Shown piece by piece: positions 24,939 to 33,132 of a stretch of DNA of 64,000 nucleotides. This stretch comes from Paenibacillus silagei (lineage in GTDB: Bacteria; Bacillota; Bacilli; Paenibacillales; Paenibacillaceae). The stretch covers positions 124,001 through 188,000 of the forward strand of contig NZ_JAGGLV010000008.1 of the NCBI RefSeq assembly GCF_017874735.1, given 5' to 3'. A program made the position numbers and the translations under genes. The number at the start of each line of letters is the position of its first letter. The first letter of the stretch is position 1. The notes beneath the pieces were generated by a model that saw only the letters and a program-made list of their open reading frames with translations, ran no database searches and was not told the DNA's origin.

Positions 24939-25298
24939 GTGACAAGTCCGATACGCAATCAGATTGGTGCTGTCTTCATCCCGGTTAGTGATATCGAAAG
25001 GTCCAAGAACTGGTATTGCAGTCTGCTCGGACTGCCGCTTGAAGGCGAAGTATTATTCGGGCATCTGTATGAGGTGCCGATGCAGGGGCCGGGGATTGTA
25101 CTGGACAGCAAAATATTCACAGCCGAAGCCGTGCTGAAGGTGCCGTCCTTCCATCTGCTTACCGACGATATTGATGCCGCTTATGATTACGTCAAAGCCA
25201 GCGGAGCTGAGATCCTTACCGATATTGAGAATGACCACTGGTTTAACTTCAAGGACCCGGACGGAAACGTGTTAATGATCTGCCGCTCCGTCACTTAG
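24939..25298 (+). CDS. VOC family (glyoxalase/bleomycin resistance) protein
   Basis: The 119-residue protein has the paired beta-alpha-beta-beta-beta fold of the vicinal oxygen chelate family: GAVFIPVSDIERSKNWYCSLLG begins module one and FKDPDGNVLMIC ends module two. It could be a lyase, dioxygenase or ligand-binding protein; the function is unassigned. It begins with GTG ten bases after AGGAGG. A GNAT gene follows on the same strand 78 bp later. Confidence 0.85.
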   Translation: MTSPIRNQIGAVFIPVSDIERSKNWYCSLLGLPLEGEVLFGHLYEVPMQGPGIVLDSKIFTAEAVLKVPSFHLLTDDIDAAYDYVKASGAEILTDIENDHWFNFKDPDGNVLMICRSVT

Positions 25299-25338
25299 TT
25301 AATCGGGTTAATTATATTTGTTAATCACGTTAATTATA
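25299..25338. repeat. Two TTAATC-N4-TTAATTA boxes
   Basis: TTAATCGGGTTAATTATA at 25299-25316 and TTAATCACGTTAATTATA at 25321-25338 are spaced 22 bp apart. A third related box, TTAATCGCATTAACTA, is at 25880-25895 just after the GNAT gene. Could be operator sites or a small repeat family; no regulator is adjacent. Confidence 0.55.
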
Positions 25339-25376
25339 CAAGGATAATATTCGCTCTTTACTGCAGGAGGAAGGAA

Positions 25377-25883
25377 ATGAACGTAACACTAAGGGAATTG
25401 CTCCCGGGGGATGCAGCGGCGCTGTTGAACCTCCAACATCGTCTAGACCGGGAAACCTCCTTTATGCTGCTGGCCCCGGGCGAGAGAAAGAGCGGCATTT
25501 CCCAGGTGGAAGAGATGATTAGAGGCTTACACCAAGCAGAGAACTCGCTTATTCTGGGAGCTGAAGCAGACGGTGAGCTTGCAGGATACCTGTCAGTCGA
25601 AGGAGGGAGCTTCAGCCGCAATAGACACAGTGCTTATATTGTTACCGGCATCCTGAAGCAGTACCAGGGCAGGGGCATCGGGAGCGCATTGTTCAAAGAA
25701 ATGGACCAGTGGGCCAGGGATTGCGGCCTGGTACGTCTGGAGCTTACGGTGATGCAGCATAATGAACAGGCGGTTGCGCTGTATAAGAGGCAGGGCTTTG
25801 AAGTCGAGGGCTTGAAGCCAAAATCGCTGCTGGTGGATGGACAATGGGTGGACGAATATTATATGGGTAAAGTATATAGTTAA
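25377..25883 (+). CDS. GNAT family N-acetyltransferase
   Basis: The 168-residue protein shows the GNAT acetyl-CoA motif QYQGRGIGSALF (RxxGxG/A) near residue 100 and the C-terminal LYKRQGFEVEGLKPKS block with the usual NEQAVALYKRQGF. It resembles RimI/SpeG-like enzymes that acetylate proteins or small amines; the substrate is unknown. AGGAGGAAGG precedes the ATG. Confidence 0.9.
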   Translation: MNVTLRELLPGDAAALLNLQHRLDRETSFMLLAPGERKSGISQVEEMIRGLHQAENSLILGAEADGELAGYLSVEGGSFSRNRHSAYIVTGILKQYQGRGIGSALFKEMDQWARDCGLVRLELTVMQHNEQAVALYKRQGFEVEGLKPKSLLVDGQWVDEYYMGKVYS

Positions 25884-26015
25884 TCGCATTAACTATTTAG
25901 CTGCTTGGATTCGTACATTAGCGAGTGTAATAAACCAACAAACTTTCAGAGCTCACCCCATCATATAGAACAAAGTCATCCTAACGGATCCATAGGATTA
26001 CCTGCGTGGTAGCCC

Positions 26016-26144
26016 AATGTATGTTGTTTTTCACATACATTGGGCCCATACGCCTGCGGGTAGCCGAATGTATGTTGTTTTTCACATACATTGAGTCCAT
26101 ACGTCTGCGTGGTAGCCGAATGTATGTTGTTTTTCACATACATT
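26016..26144. repeat. Three tandem palindromic intergenic repeats
   Basis: Palindromes AATGTATGT-N8-ACATACATT lie at 26016-26041, 26067-26092 and 26119-26144, with period 51 and 52 bp. The separating sequence is also similar (CCATACGYCTGCG..TAGCCG). The gap 25884-26251 contains nothing else but the terminator below. Confidence 0.85.
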
Positions 26145-26192
26145 GTGTCCATATGCCGCTGTGCCAGCCGATTGCATTCAAGTACAAGAGCA

Positions 26193-26226
26193 AAGGCGCT
26201 CCCCAGTAACTCAAGGGGAGCGCCTT
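26193..26226. terminator. Bidirectional terminator
   Basis: A 12-bp stem AAGGCGCTCCCC/GGGGAGCGCCTT with a ten-base loop precedes the 3' end of the CNNM gene; T-rich sequence follows on both strands. Confidence 0.85.
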
Positions 26227-26251
26227 ACTTGTTGCAGCATATCTATAAGAC

Positions 26252-27574
26252 TTACTCGTGGTGTGCATCTGATTCTTCGGTGACCGGAAGATCGATCAGG
26301 ATCTCCACCTTGCGGATACGGTGGCGGTTCATCTCGCGGACCGTCAGGGTGACATGCTCGTAGGTGAGGCTTTTGCCGACAGCCGGCTCTTCCATATGGC
26401 TGTACAGCCATCCGCCGATTGTGGTGACTTCTTCATCATGGAAATCAAGTCCGGTAAGATCCTTGACCTCCAGCAGGGAGACATTGCCGTCGAACAGATA
26501 ATGAGTGTCGCTCAGCTTCTCCACATTTCTGCGCTCATCCTCGTCGAACTCATCGCGGATCTCACCGACGATCTCCTCCAGAATATCCTCAATCGTAATC
26601 AGACCGGAGGTGCCGCCGTATTCATCCAGCAGCAGAGCGATATGCACGCGCTCCTTCTGCATACGGGTCAGGAGGGTCTTTACTGGCGTAACCTCCGATA
26701 CTGTCACCAGAGGCAGGATCAGGCTTTTGAAATCGAAATCAGGATTATTGTCGTATTGCAGGTAGAGCTGTTTGGTATTAATCATGCCAATGATATTGTC
26801 TTTGCTGCCGTCAGCTACAGGGAAGCGGGTATACTGCTCCTTGCGGATAATTTCAAAATTCTCCTGCAGCGAATGATCGGTGAACAGGCATACCATATCT
26901 GTCCGGGGAACCATAATTTCCTTGGCGAGCATCTCATCAAAGGTGAAAATCCGGTTAACATAACCATATTCCGCTTTGTTGATTTTGCCGCTCTCATAGC
27001 TCTCGGACAAGATCAGGCGAATCTCGTCTTCACTGTGCGCGTCGCCGTGTTCACTGGCAGGCTTCATGCCGAACATACGGACGAGCAGGTTGGCGGAACC
27101 GTTCATGAACCAAATCAAAGGGTACAATATTCTGTAGAACCAAATAATCAGCGGTGCGGTAATCTGACCAATTTTCTCCGGAATATTAATAGCGGCGGTC
27201 TTCGGTGCAAGCTCTCCGACCACGACGTGGAGGAAGGTGGCGATAATGAAGGCCAAAGCAAAAGCAATGGGCTTACTAACGTTGTGACTCACACCAGCCA
27301 GATCAAACAGTGGAATGAGCAGCTGCTCAAAGGCAGGCTCTGCCAATGCCCCGATCCCGAGTGCAGTAATCGTGATACCGAGCTGACAGGCGGACAGATA
27401 TCCGTCCAGGTTAGCGGCTACCCGCTGTACTGCCAGTGCGTTCTTCTTGCCGTCCAGCACCATTTGGCTGACCTGGCTGCCCCGTAATCTCACTACTGCA
27501 AACTCCGTCGCTACAAAAAATGCGGTTAAAATAATCAAAATTGCCACGAGCGTCAAACTAAGTCCTATACCCAT
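26252..27574 (-). CDS. CNNM/CorC-HlyC family transporter-associated membrane protein
   Basis: The 440-residue protein has an N-terminal DUF21/CNNM transmembrane domain (about residues 1-190, beginning MGIGLSLTLVAILIILTAFF), two CBS domains (about 205-330, with EIMVPRTDMVCL) and a C-terminal CorC_HlyC domain ending near TIGGWLYSHME. The family is linked to Mg2+ or Co2+ efflux and was formerly named hemolysin C; hemolysis is not implied. The long upstream in-frame extension overlaps the divergent gene and is excluded. It shares a divergent region with the DUF1836 gene. Confidence 0.92.
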   Translation of the reverse strand: MGIGLSLTLVAILIILTAFFVATEFAVVRLRGSQVSQMVLDGKKNALAVQRVAANLDGYLSACQLGITITALGIGALAEPAFEQLLIPLFDLAGVSHNVSKPIAFALAFIIATFLHVVVGELAPKTAAINIPEKIGQITAPLIIWFYRILYPLIWFMNGSANLLVRMFGMKPASEHGDAHSEDEIRLILSESYESGKINKAEYGYVNRIFTFDEMLAKEIMVPRTDMVCLFTDHSLQENFEIIRKEQYTRFPVADGSKDNIIGMINTKQLYLQYDNNPDFDFKSLILPLVTVSEVTPVKTLLTRMQKERVHIALLLDEYGGTSGLITIEDILEEIVGEIRDEFDEDERRNVEKLSDTHYLFDGNVSLLEVKDLTGLDFHDEEVTTIGGWLYSHMEEPAVGKSLTYEHVTLTVREMNRHRIRKVEILIDLPVTEESDAHHE

Positions 27575-27613
27575 ATAATCTTTACCATCCCTTTCGTCCC
27601 TAAAATAGGTTAT

Positions 27614-27638
27614 ACTCATATTATGAGTTCTTATGAAC
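27614..27638. promoter_or_regulatory. Palindromic operator candidate between CNNM and DUF1836 genes
   Basis: The perfect 15-bp palindrome ACTCATA-T-TATGAGT (27614-27628) is followed at once by the imperfect GTTCTTATGAAC. It lies about 40 bp from the CNNM start and 52 bp from the DUF1836 start. Confidence 0.55.
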
Positions 27639-27689
27639 CTATTGTACGAACTTTTCAGTGAAATATCAAATGGTGGAGGGTTGCCAGCT

Positions 27690-28457
27690 ATGGAAGCTTT
27701 TACACTTAGCCGGATAGAGATGTCCGGACTATTACTGTCTCTAGGGCCCAACTCGGAGCGGAAGCCGCTCCATATTCTGCAGGAAGCCTGGACCAAGTTC
27801 CACCGCGACGAGGTGCGGGAGGGGACAAGCCTGCCCGCTTTTCTGTCTACGGATATCCCCCCGATTCTGCAAAAGCTGATCAAAGGCGGCGGCGTCAAAG
27901 GGCTGTCCCTGGGTGAAATTGCTTCGCTTGGCGGTCTGATTGAGTATTCCACTTTATCCGTCTCTGCTATGCAGAATTGGGTGAAGCGCGATTTCAAGGA
28001 ATATCTCGGGTCCCCGCGTGAAGGGAAGAAGTACTCCATTAATCAGGCGGCCATTCTATTTATAATAGATGATCTGAAGGCGGCGCTTGATTTCGAGAGC
28101 ATCAGGCAGCTCTTTCGTATGCTGTTCCTGGCGCCTGATCGCGATGACGATGATCTGGTAGAGCCGGCACAGCTGTATCACGGGTATGCTGAGCTGTTCG
28201 AGGAGATCAAGACCCGTTCCCCGATGCCGGCTGAGGGGCAGGCTCTGACCGGAAATCCCAAGGAATACCTGTGGAAATCGGACAGCGCAATCAAGTCGGC
28301 CATGGACAAAATGATGAAGCGGCTCAGCCACCTGAGCAGAGGGCAGCGGGATGCGGTGCAGAATATGCTGCTGATCGCTGCGATTTCGGTGCAGACCTGT
28401 TATTTTCAGGCGATGGCCCGGCAATATTTCAATGCCGTGTTATTCCTTGATTTTTGA
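27690..28457 (+). CDS. DUF1836 domain-containing protein
   Basis: The 255-residue protein matches DUF1836: SLGEIASLGGLIEYSTLSVSA, MQNWVKRDFKEYLG and KKYSINQAAILFIIDDLKAA form the conserved block (about residues 75-150), which looks like a MerR-like helix-turn-helix for DNA binding. The remainder is helical. ATG 27690 follows GGTGGAGGG; the upstream ATG at 27633 is unsupported. It is divergent from CNNM, with a palindrome in the shared region that it might bind. Target genes are unknown. Confidence 0.88.
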   Translation: MEAFTLSRIEMSGLLLSLGPNSERKPLHILQEAWTKFHRDEVREGTSLPAFLSTDIPPILQKLIKGGGVKGLSLGEIASLGGLIEYSTLSVSAMQNWVKRDFKEYLGSPREGKKYSINQAAILFIIDDLKAALDFESIRQLFRMLFLAPDRDDDDLVEPAQLYHGYAELFEEIKTRSPMPAEGQALTGNPKEYLWKSDSAIKSAMDKMMKRLSHLSRGQRDAVQNMLLIAAISVQTCYFQAMARQYFNAVLFLDF

Positions 28458-28539
28458 ATCATCCGCTTCTAGAATGTGTAAGTGATACTAGTCAGGAACT
28501 ATTGGATTAGCGGGAATCAGGGGAGAGGGGCCTTAAGTC

Positions 28540-29757
28540 ATGTGGAATCAAATGTCGCTGCTGCAGAATCCGAAGCAGCGGAAGCTGCTCTTCAGTGCAG
28601 GTCTAAGCTGGATGTTCGACGCGATGGATGTAGGGATGATCTCGTTCGTCGTGGCTGCACTAGCCAAGGAATGGTCGCTGGGGCCGGAAAAGATCGGCTA
28701 TTTAACCAGCATTAACTCGGTAGGGATGGCGGTCGGTGCAGCCGCAGCCGGAATTATGGCGGACCGCTTCGGCCGCAAATCGGTGCTGCTCTGGACGCTG
28801 CTGATCTTCTCGATTGCAAGCGGACTGTCGGCCTTCGCCGCAGGTTATGCCGTATTATGTGTGCTGCGCTTCATTGCCGGCTTCGGGCTGGGCGGAGAGC
28901 TGCCGGTGGCTTCTACGCTGGTATCCGAGAGCATGCCGGTTAAGGAAAGAGGCCGTGCTGTTGTGCTGCTGGAGAGCTTCTGGGCGGTGGGCTGGATTCT
29001 GTCGGCGCTGATTGCTTACTTCGTCATTCCGGATTACGGCTGGCGGATCGCCTTCGCCATTGGTGCGGTACCGGCGCTATATGCGCTCTATCTGCGCAGG
29101 GCGATCGATGACTCCCCGAAGTTCGCGGAGATCAAGAAAGCACCTCCAGTGCCTTTGAAGAAGCGTATAGCGGCAGTCTGGTCAGCAGAACACCGCCGTT
29201 CGACCATCATGCTGTGGATTCTGTGGTTCACCGTGGTGTTCTCTTATTATGGAATGTTTCTGTGGCTGCCGACGGTGATGGTGCTGAAGGGCTTCAGTCT
29301 GGTCAAAAGCTTCGAGTATGTGCTGATCATGACACTCGCCCAGTTGCCGGGGTACTTCACCGCCGCCTATTTCATCGAGAAATACGGCCGCAAGTTCGTA
29401 CTGGTCATCTACCTGCTGCTGACAGCCGTCAGTGCTGCCTGGTTCGGGAATTCAACGACCGAAGGCATGCTGATGGCTGCCGGAATCTGCCTGTCGTTCT
29501 TCAACCTGGGAGCGTGGGGCGGGATGTACGCGTACACACCTGAGTTGTATCCGACTAAGATCCGTTCTACAGGTGCCGGACTCGCCACCTCCTTTGGACG
29601 GATTGGAGGCATTATTGCCCCAACGCTGGTCGGCCTGTTGGTTGGCAAGGCGGTCGGGATCGGCTCCATCTTCATGATCTTCTTCGTCACGATTGTAATC
29701 GGCGCTCTGGCGGTGCTGTTCCTGGGGAAGGAAACGAAGGGACTGGAGCTTGAGTAG
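28540..29757 (+). CDS. MFS transporter, NiaP/YceI-like
   Basis: The 405-residue protein has twelve predicted helices and motif A as MADRFGRKSVLL. Typical of the SP/aromatic acid:H+ symporter branch are WMFDAMDVGMISFVVAAL at the first helix and GGMYAYTPELYPTKIRSTGAG before the tenth. It resembles B. subtilis YceI (NiaP), which imports nicotinate, but substrate identity is inferred only from this pattern. GGGGAGAGGGG precedes the ATG. A strong terminator follows. Confidence 0.85.
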   Translation: MWNQMSLLQNPKQRKLLFSAGLSWMFDAMDVGMISFVVAALAKEWSLGPEKIGYLTSINSVGMAVGAAAAGIMADRFGRKSVLLWTLLIFSIASGLSAFAAGYAVLCVLRFIAGFGLGGELPVASTLVSESMPVKERGRAVVLLESFWAVGWILSALIAYFVIPDYGWRIAFAIGAVPALYALYLRRAIDDSPKFAEIKKAPPVPLKKRIAAVWSAEHRRSTIMLWILWFTVVFSYYGMFLWLPTVMVLKGFSLVKSFEYVLIMTLAQLPGYFTAAYFIEKYGRKFVLVIYLLLTAVSAAWFGNSTTEGMLMAAGICLSFFNLGAWGGMYAYTPELYPTKIRSTGAGLATSFGRIGGIIAPTLVGLLVGKAVGIGSIFMIFFVTIVIGALAVLFLGKETKGLELE

Positions 29758-29807
29758 ACTGCTTACGGAATAGATTTATACTTAACAGAACTAACCAGGA
29801 CTAACAG

Positions 29808-29836
29808 GCCAGCCGGAATCTTCCGGCTGGCTTTTG
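29808..29836 (+). terminator. Terminator after the MFS gene
   Basis: GCCAGCCGGAA (29808-29818) pairs perfectly with TTCCGGCTGGC (29821-29831), then TTTTG. Confidence 0.88.
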
Positions 29837-29872
29837 TCTTACTTATTTGATATAACCCCTTACTTTTCTGGA

Positions 29873-29901
29873 TTTACCCTATGCAGGGCGTTCCGTATAA
29901 T
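29873..29901 (+). promoter_or_regulatory. Promoter of the first sugar ABC locus
   Basis: TTTACC (29873-29878) and TATAAT (29896-29901) are separated by 17 bp, placing transcription start near 29908 and the binding-protein ATG about 37 nt downstream. Confidence 0.75.
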
Positions 29902-29907
29902 CATTAA

Positions 29908-29921
29908 TGTAACCGCTTACT
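29908..29921 (+). promoter_or_regulatory. CcpA cre-like site at the transcription start
   Basis: TGTAACCGCTTACT matches the cre consensus TGWAANCGNTNWCA at 13 of 14 positions. It covers the expected start site, where CcpA binding would repress, as expected for a carbohydrate uptake operon. Confidence 0.65.
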
Positions 29922-29944
29922 TAACAAATTTGAGGAGGCAACAG

Positions 29945-31288
29945 ATGACAATCAAGGGGACCAAAGGACTTGCACTGCTTCTAAGCTCAATACTGCTGAT
30001 GACTACGGCTGCATGCTCATCCGGCGGATCGAATGCACCGGACGGTGCCAAGGCTTCTTCCAAGACAGAGGGTTCGGCACCTGCAATTGAGCTGCGTATG
30101 ACCTGGTGGGGCTCGCAGACACGCCACGATCTGACCACCAAGATGATCAAGCGCTTCGAGGAGAAGAATCCGGGCATCACGATTAAGCCGGAATATTCCG
30201 GCTGGGACGGCTATTTCGATAAGCTGTCTACTCAGGTAGCGGGCTCGAATGCTCCGGATATTATTCAGATGGACTATGCGTTCTTGTCCGATTACGCCAA
30301 GCGCGGTACCTTGCTAGATCTGACGCCTTATACCCAGGATGGAACACTGCGGACGGAGGACCATGACAGCAGCATGCTCTCGGCAGGAAGCATTGACGGC
30401 AAATTGTACGCCGTTACGCTTGGAGTGAACGCTCCCGGCGTTGTCTATAATGCTTCCGTGCTTCAGGAGCTGGGAATTGCGGAGCCGCAGGAGTCGTGGA
30501 CGTGGAAGGATTTTGCGGAGATGGCGAATGCAATTGCTAAGAAGAAGGGCGACGGCTACTATGGGACGCCGGATATTTCGGGCACTACGAACATCTTCGA
30601 GGTATTCGTGCGCCAGAACGGGAGCGGCCTGTTCGAAGGGAATAAGCTGGGTGTCTCCCGGGAGGTCATCGATGAATGGTTCAATTACTGGCAGGGGCTG
30701 CGGGACAGCGGCGGCGCTACAACGGCAGAGGTAACTGCTGCGATGACGAATGCTCTGGAGACCCGGCCGCTGTCCGTTGGCCAGTCTGCCCTTGATTTTG
30801 CCTGGTCCAACCAGCTGATTACCTATCAGAATGTGCTGAAGGATCAGAGCCAGAAGCTGAAGATGCAGGTGATTCCGCATATGGAAGGGGAGCAGAAGAT
30901 CGGCGAATATCTGAAGCCCGGCCAGTTCATCTCCGGGAATGCCAAGACCAAGTATCCCAAGGAGGTAGCGAAGCTGATCGACTTCATGGTCAACGACCCG
31001 GAAGGCACTGCTATTCTGGGGGCTGAACGGGGAGTGCCGGTCAATTCCGCAGTGCGGGAGCAGCTGAAGCCGTCGCTTACCGCCGAGGAGCAGTTAATCT
31101 TTGATTTTATCGATGTGGTCTCCAAGCATTCCAGTGATATTGACCCGCCTTACCCGCAGGGCTTCTCGGAGATTGATAAGAACTTCAAGAGCGCCAGCGA
31201 GCAGATCTCCTTCGGTCAGGCCGGCATTCCGCAGGTAAGCGAGCAGTTCATCTCCGGTGCTAACGCCATACTGGACAAGGCTAAATAA
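29945..31288 (+). CDS. Sugar ABC transporter substrate-binding lipoprotein (locus 1)
   Basis: The 447-residue precursor is a family 1 extracellular solute-binding protein. Its signal peptide ends in the lipobox LMTTAACSS, so the mature protein is lipid-anchored. The N-terminal mature part has ELRMTWWGSQTRHD and the hinge region ends with NDPEGTAILGAERGVPVNSAV, typical of oligosaccharide-binding proteins. ATG 29945 follows GAGGAGG; a 37-residue in-frame extension crosses the promoter and is excluded. Two permeases and a two-component pair follow; no ATPase is present, so a shared MsmX-like ATPase is expected. Confidence 0.92.
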   Translation: MTIKGTKGLALLLSSILLMTTAACSSGGSNAPDGAKASSKTEGSAPAIELRMTWWGSQTRHDLTTKMIKRFEEKNPGITIKPEYSGWDGYFDKLSTQVAGSNAPDIIQMDYAFLSDYAKRGTLLDLTPYTQDGTLRTEDHDSSMLSAGSIDGKLYAVTLGVNAPGVVYNASVLQELGIAEPQESWTWKDFAEMANAIAKKKGDGYYGTPDISGTTNIFEVFVRQNGSGLFEGNKLGVSREVIDEWFNYWQGLRDSGGATTAEVTAAMTNALETRPLSVGQSALDFAWSNQLITYQNVLKDQSQKLKMQVIPHMEGEQKIGEYLKPGQFISGNAKTKYPKEVAKLIDFMVNDPEGTAILGAERGVPVNSAVREQLKPSLTAEEQLIFDFIDVVSKHSSDIDPPYPQGFSEIDKNFKSASEQISFGQAGIPQVSEQFISGANAILDKAK

Positions 31289-31310
31289 ATACAGAGGAGC
31301 GAGAGAGCCA

Positions 31311-32258
31311 TTGAGTGCAGATCTGATGACAGTAGATAGACCAGCAGGCATGAAGCGGCGTAAAACAAAGCTGCGCTACAATCAGAACGGGATTGCCCTC
31401 CTGTTCCTGTCGCCCTGGCTGCTGGGGCTGGTGTGCCTGACCCTGGGGCCGATGGCGGCCTCACTCTATTTTTCTTTTACAGATTACAGTATTCTGGAGA
31501 GCTCCAGATGGATCGGACTGGATAATTTCACCACAATGCTCACCGCAGATCCGCTTTTTATCCAATCGCTTAAGGTGACGTTTATCTTCGTATTCGTATC
31601 GGTGCCGCTGAAGCTGATGTTTGCCCTGGCAGTCGCTCTGCTTCTTAACAAAGGAATACGGGGCCTCGGCATCTATCGGACGGTCTACTACATCCCTACG
31701 CTGCTTGGAGGCAGTGTCGCTATTGCGATGCTGTGGCGCAAGATGCTCGGCGGCGACGGGCTGCTGAATCAGCTGCTGGCCATGGTGGGGATACAGGCGC
31801 CTGACTGGGTATCGAATCCCAAATACTCGCTGTATTCGCTTATCCTGCTGTCGGTATGGCAATTCGGCTCGTCGATGATCATCTTCCTGTCCGGGCTGAA
31901 GCAGGTGCCGCCGGAATATTATGACGCCTCTTCGGTGGACGGTGCAGGCAAAGTGGGGCAATTCCTGCATATTACGCTGCCGGTGCTGTCACCGGTTATC
32001 TTTTTCAATGTCATCATGCAGACGATCACCGCCTTCCAGTCGTTCACCCAAGCCTTCATTATCAGTAACGGCAGCGGGGGACCGGTGAATTCCACCCTGA
32101 TGTATTCCTTGTACCTCTATAAGAAGGGTTTCTCCTTCTTCCAGATGGGCTATGCCTCGGCGATGGCCTGGGTACTGGTGCTGCTGATTGGGCTATTCAC
32201 ACTCCTGCTATTCGGCAGCAGCAAGCTGTGGGTGCATTATGAAGATGGGGGGAAATAA
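31311..32258 (+). CDS. Sugar ABC transporter permease, MalF-like (locus 1)
   Basis: The protein has a basic N-terminus (MKRRKTKLRYNQ after the start region) and six predicted helices. The EAA-type loop is PEYYDASSVDGAGKVGQFLH, typical of the first permease of carbohydrate uptake-1 importers. The best start is TTG 31311 after GAGGAG; ATG 31326 lacks a ribosome site. It begins 22 bp after the binding-protein stop and is followed by its partner four bases on. Confidence 0.92.
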   Translation: MSADLMTVDRPAGMKRRKTKLRYNQNGIALLFLSPWLLGLVCLTLGPMAASLYFSFTDYSILESSRWIGLDNFTTMLTADPLFIQSLKVTFIFVFVSVPLKLMFALAVALLLNKGIRGLGIYRTVYYIPTLLGGSVAIAMLWRKMLGGDGLLNQLLAMVGIQAPDWVSNPKYSLYSLILLSVWQFGSSMIIFLSGLKQVPPEYYDASSVDGAGKVGQFLHITLPVLSPVIFFNVIMQTITAFQSFTQAFIISNGSGGPVNSTLMYSLYLYKKGFSFFQMGYASAMAWVLVLLIGLFTLLLFGSSKLWVHYEDGGK

Positions 32259-32262
32259 AGCT

Positions 32263-33111
32263 ATGGATACAGGCAGCGCTTCGAAAAGTGCCATCTGGCT
32301 CAAGCACTTCATCATCTGTCTGATCGCCTTTGTCATGCTGTACCCGGTGCTGTGGCTGGTAGGCAGCTCGTTCAAGCCGGCGAATATGATTTTCTCGGAA
32401 ATCTGGTTCTGGCCCCGGCAGTGGAATTTCCATAATTATGTCAGCGGCTGGTTCGGCTTCCAGGGCAGCTCGTTCTCCCGGTTCCTGCAAAACTCGGCTC
32501 TGGTCTCTCTTGGGGCCGTGCTCGGTAATGTGATCACCTGCTCCATGGCGGCTTATGCGTTCGCGCGGCTGAATTTCCGGTTCAAGGCACTGGGCTTCGC
32601 GCTGATGCTGATGACGATTATGCTGCCGCTGCATGTGACCCTTATCCCGCGTTATATTCTCTTTAACAGCCTGGGATGGGTGAACACCTTCGCGCCGCTT
32701 ATTCTGCCCAAGTGGATGGCGACGGACGGTTTCTTTATCTTCCTGACGGTACAGTTCATCCGCGGCTTGCCGAAGGAGCTGGACGAAGCGGCAACGATTG
32801 ACGGCTGCGGCCCGGTGCAAATCTTCAGCCGGATTATTATTCCGCTGGCGCTGCCTGCGCTGATCACGACGATGATTTTCACCTTTATGTGGACCTGGGA
32901 TGATTTCTTCAGCCAGCTCATCTTCCTTAGCGATATCGGGAAATACACCGTACCGCTCGGGCTGCGGCTGTTCCTGGACTCCAGCTCGCAGTCGGATTGG
33001 GGCCCGATGTTCGCCATGTCGGTGCTGTCGCTGGTGCCGTGCTTCATTCTCTTTATCACGCTGCAAAAGTATTTCGTGGAAGGAATTGCGACATCCGGCC
33101 TGAAAGGATAG
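32263..33111 (+). CDS. Sugar ABC transporter permease, MalG-like (locus 1)
   Basis: The 282-residue partner permease has six predicted helices and the EAA loop DEAATIDGCGPVQIFSRIII; the C-terminus ends with VEGIATSGLKG, the usual MalG-type tail that contacts the ATPase. GGGGGGAAATAAAGCT precedes ATG 32263. It should pair with the MalF-like protein and a shared ATPase. Substrate class is carbohydrate; the exact sugar cannot be told. Confidence 0.92.
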   Translation: MDTGSASKSAIWLKHFIICLIAFVMLYPVLWLVGSSFKPANMIFSEIWFWPRQWNFHNYVSGWFGFQGSSFSRFLQNSALVSLGAVLGNVITCSMAAYAFARLNFRFKALGFALMLMTIMLPLHVTLIPRYILFNSLGWVNTFAPLILPKWMATDGFFIFLTVQFIRGLPKELDEAATIDGCGPVQIFSRIIIPLALPALITTMIFTFMWTWDDFFSQLIFLSDIGKYTVPLGLRLFLDSSSQSDWGPMFAMSVLSLVPCFILFITLQKYFVEGIATSGLKG

Positions 33112-33132
33112 AATCTTGGGAAAAGCATAGGG

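Noticed and set aside
26016..26144. Regularly spaced repeats as a CRISPR array
   Set aside because: The repeats are short palindromes, the spacers resemble each other, there are only three units, and no cas gene is in the window.
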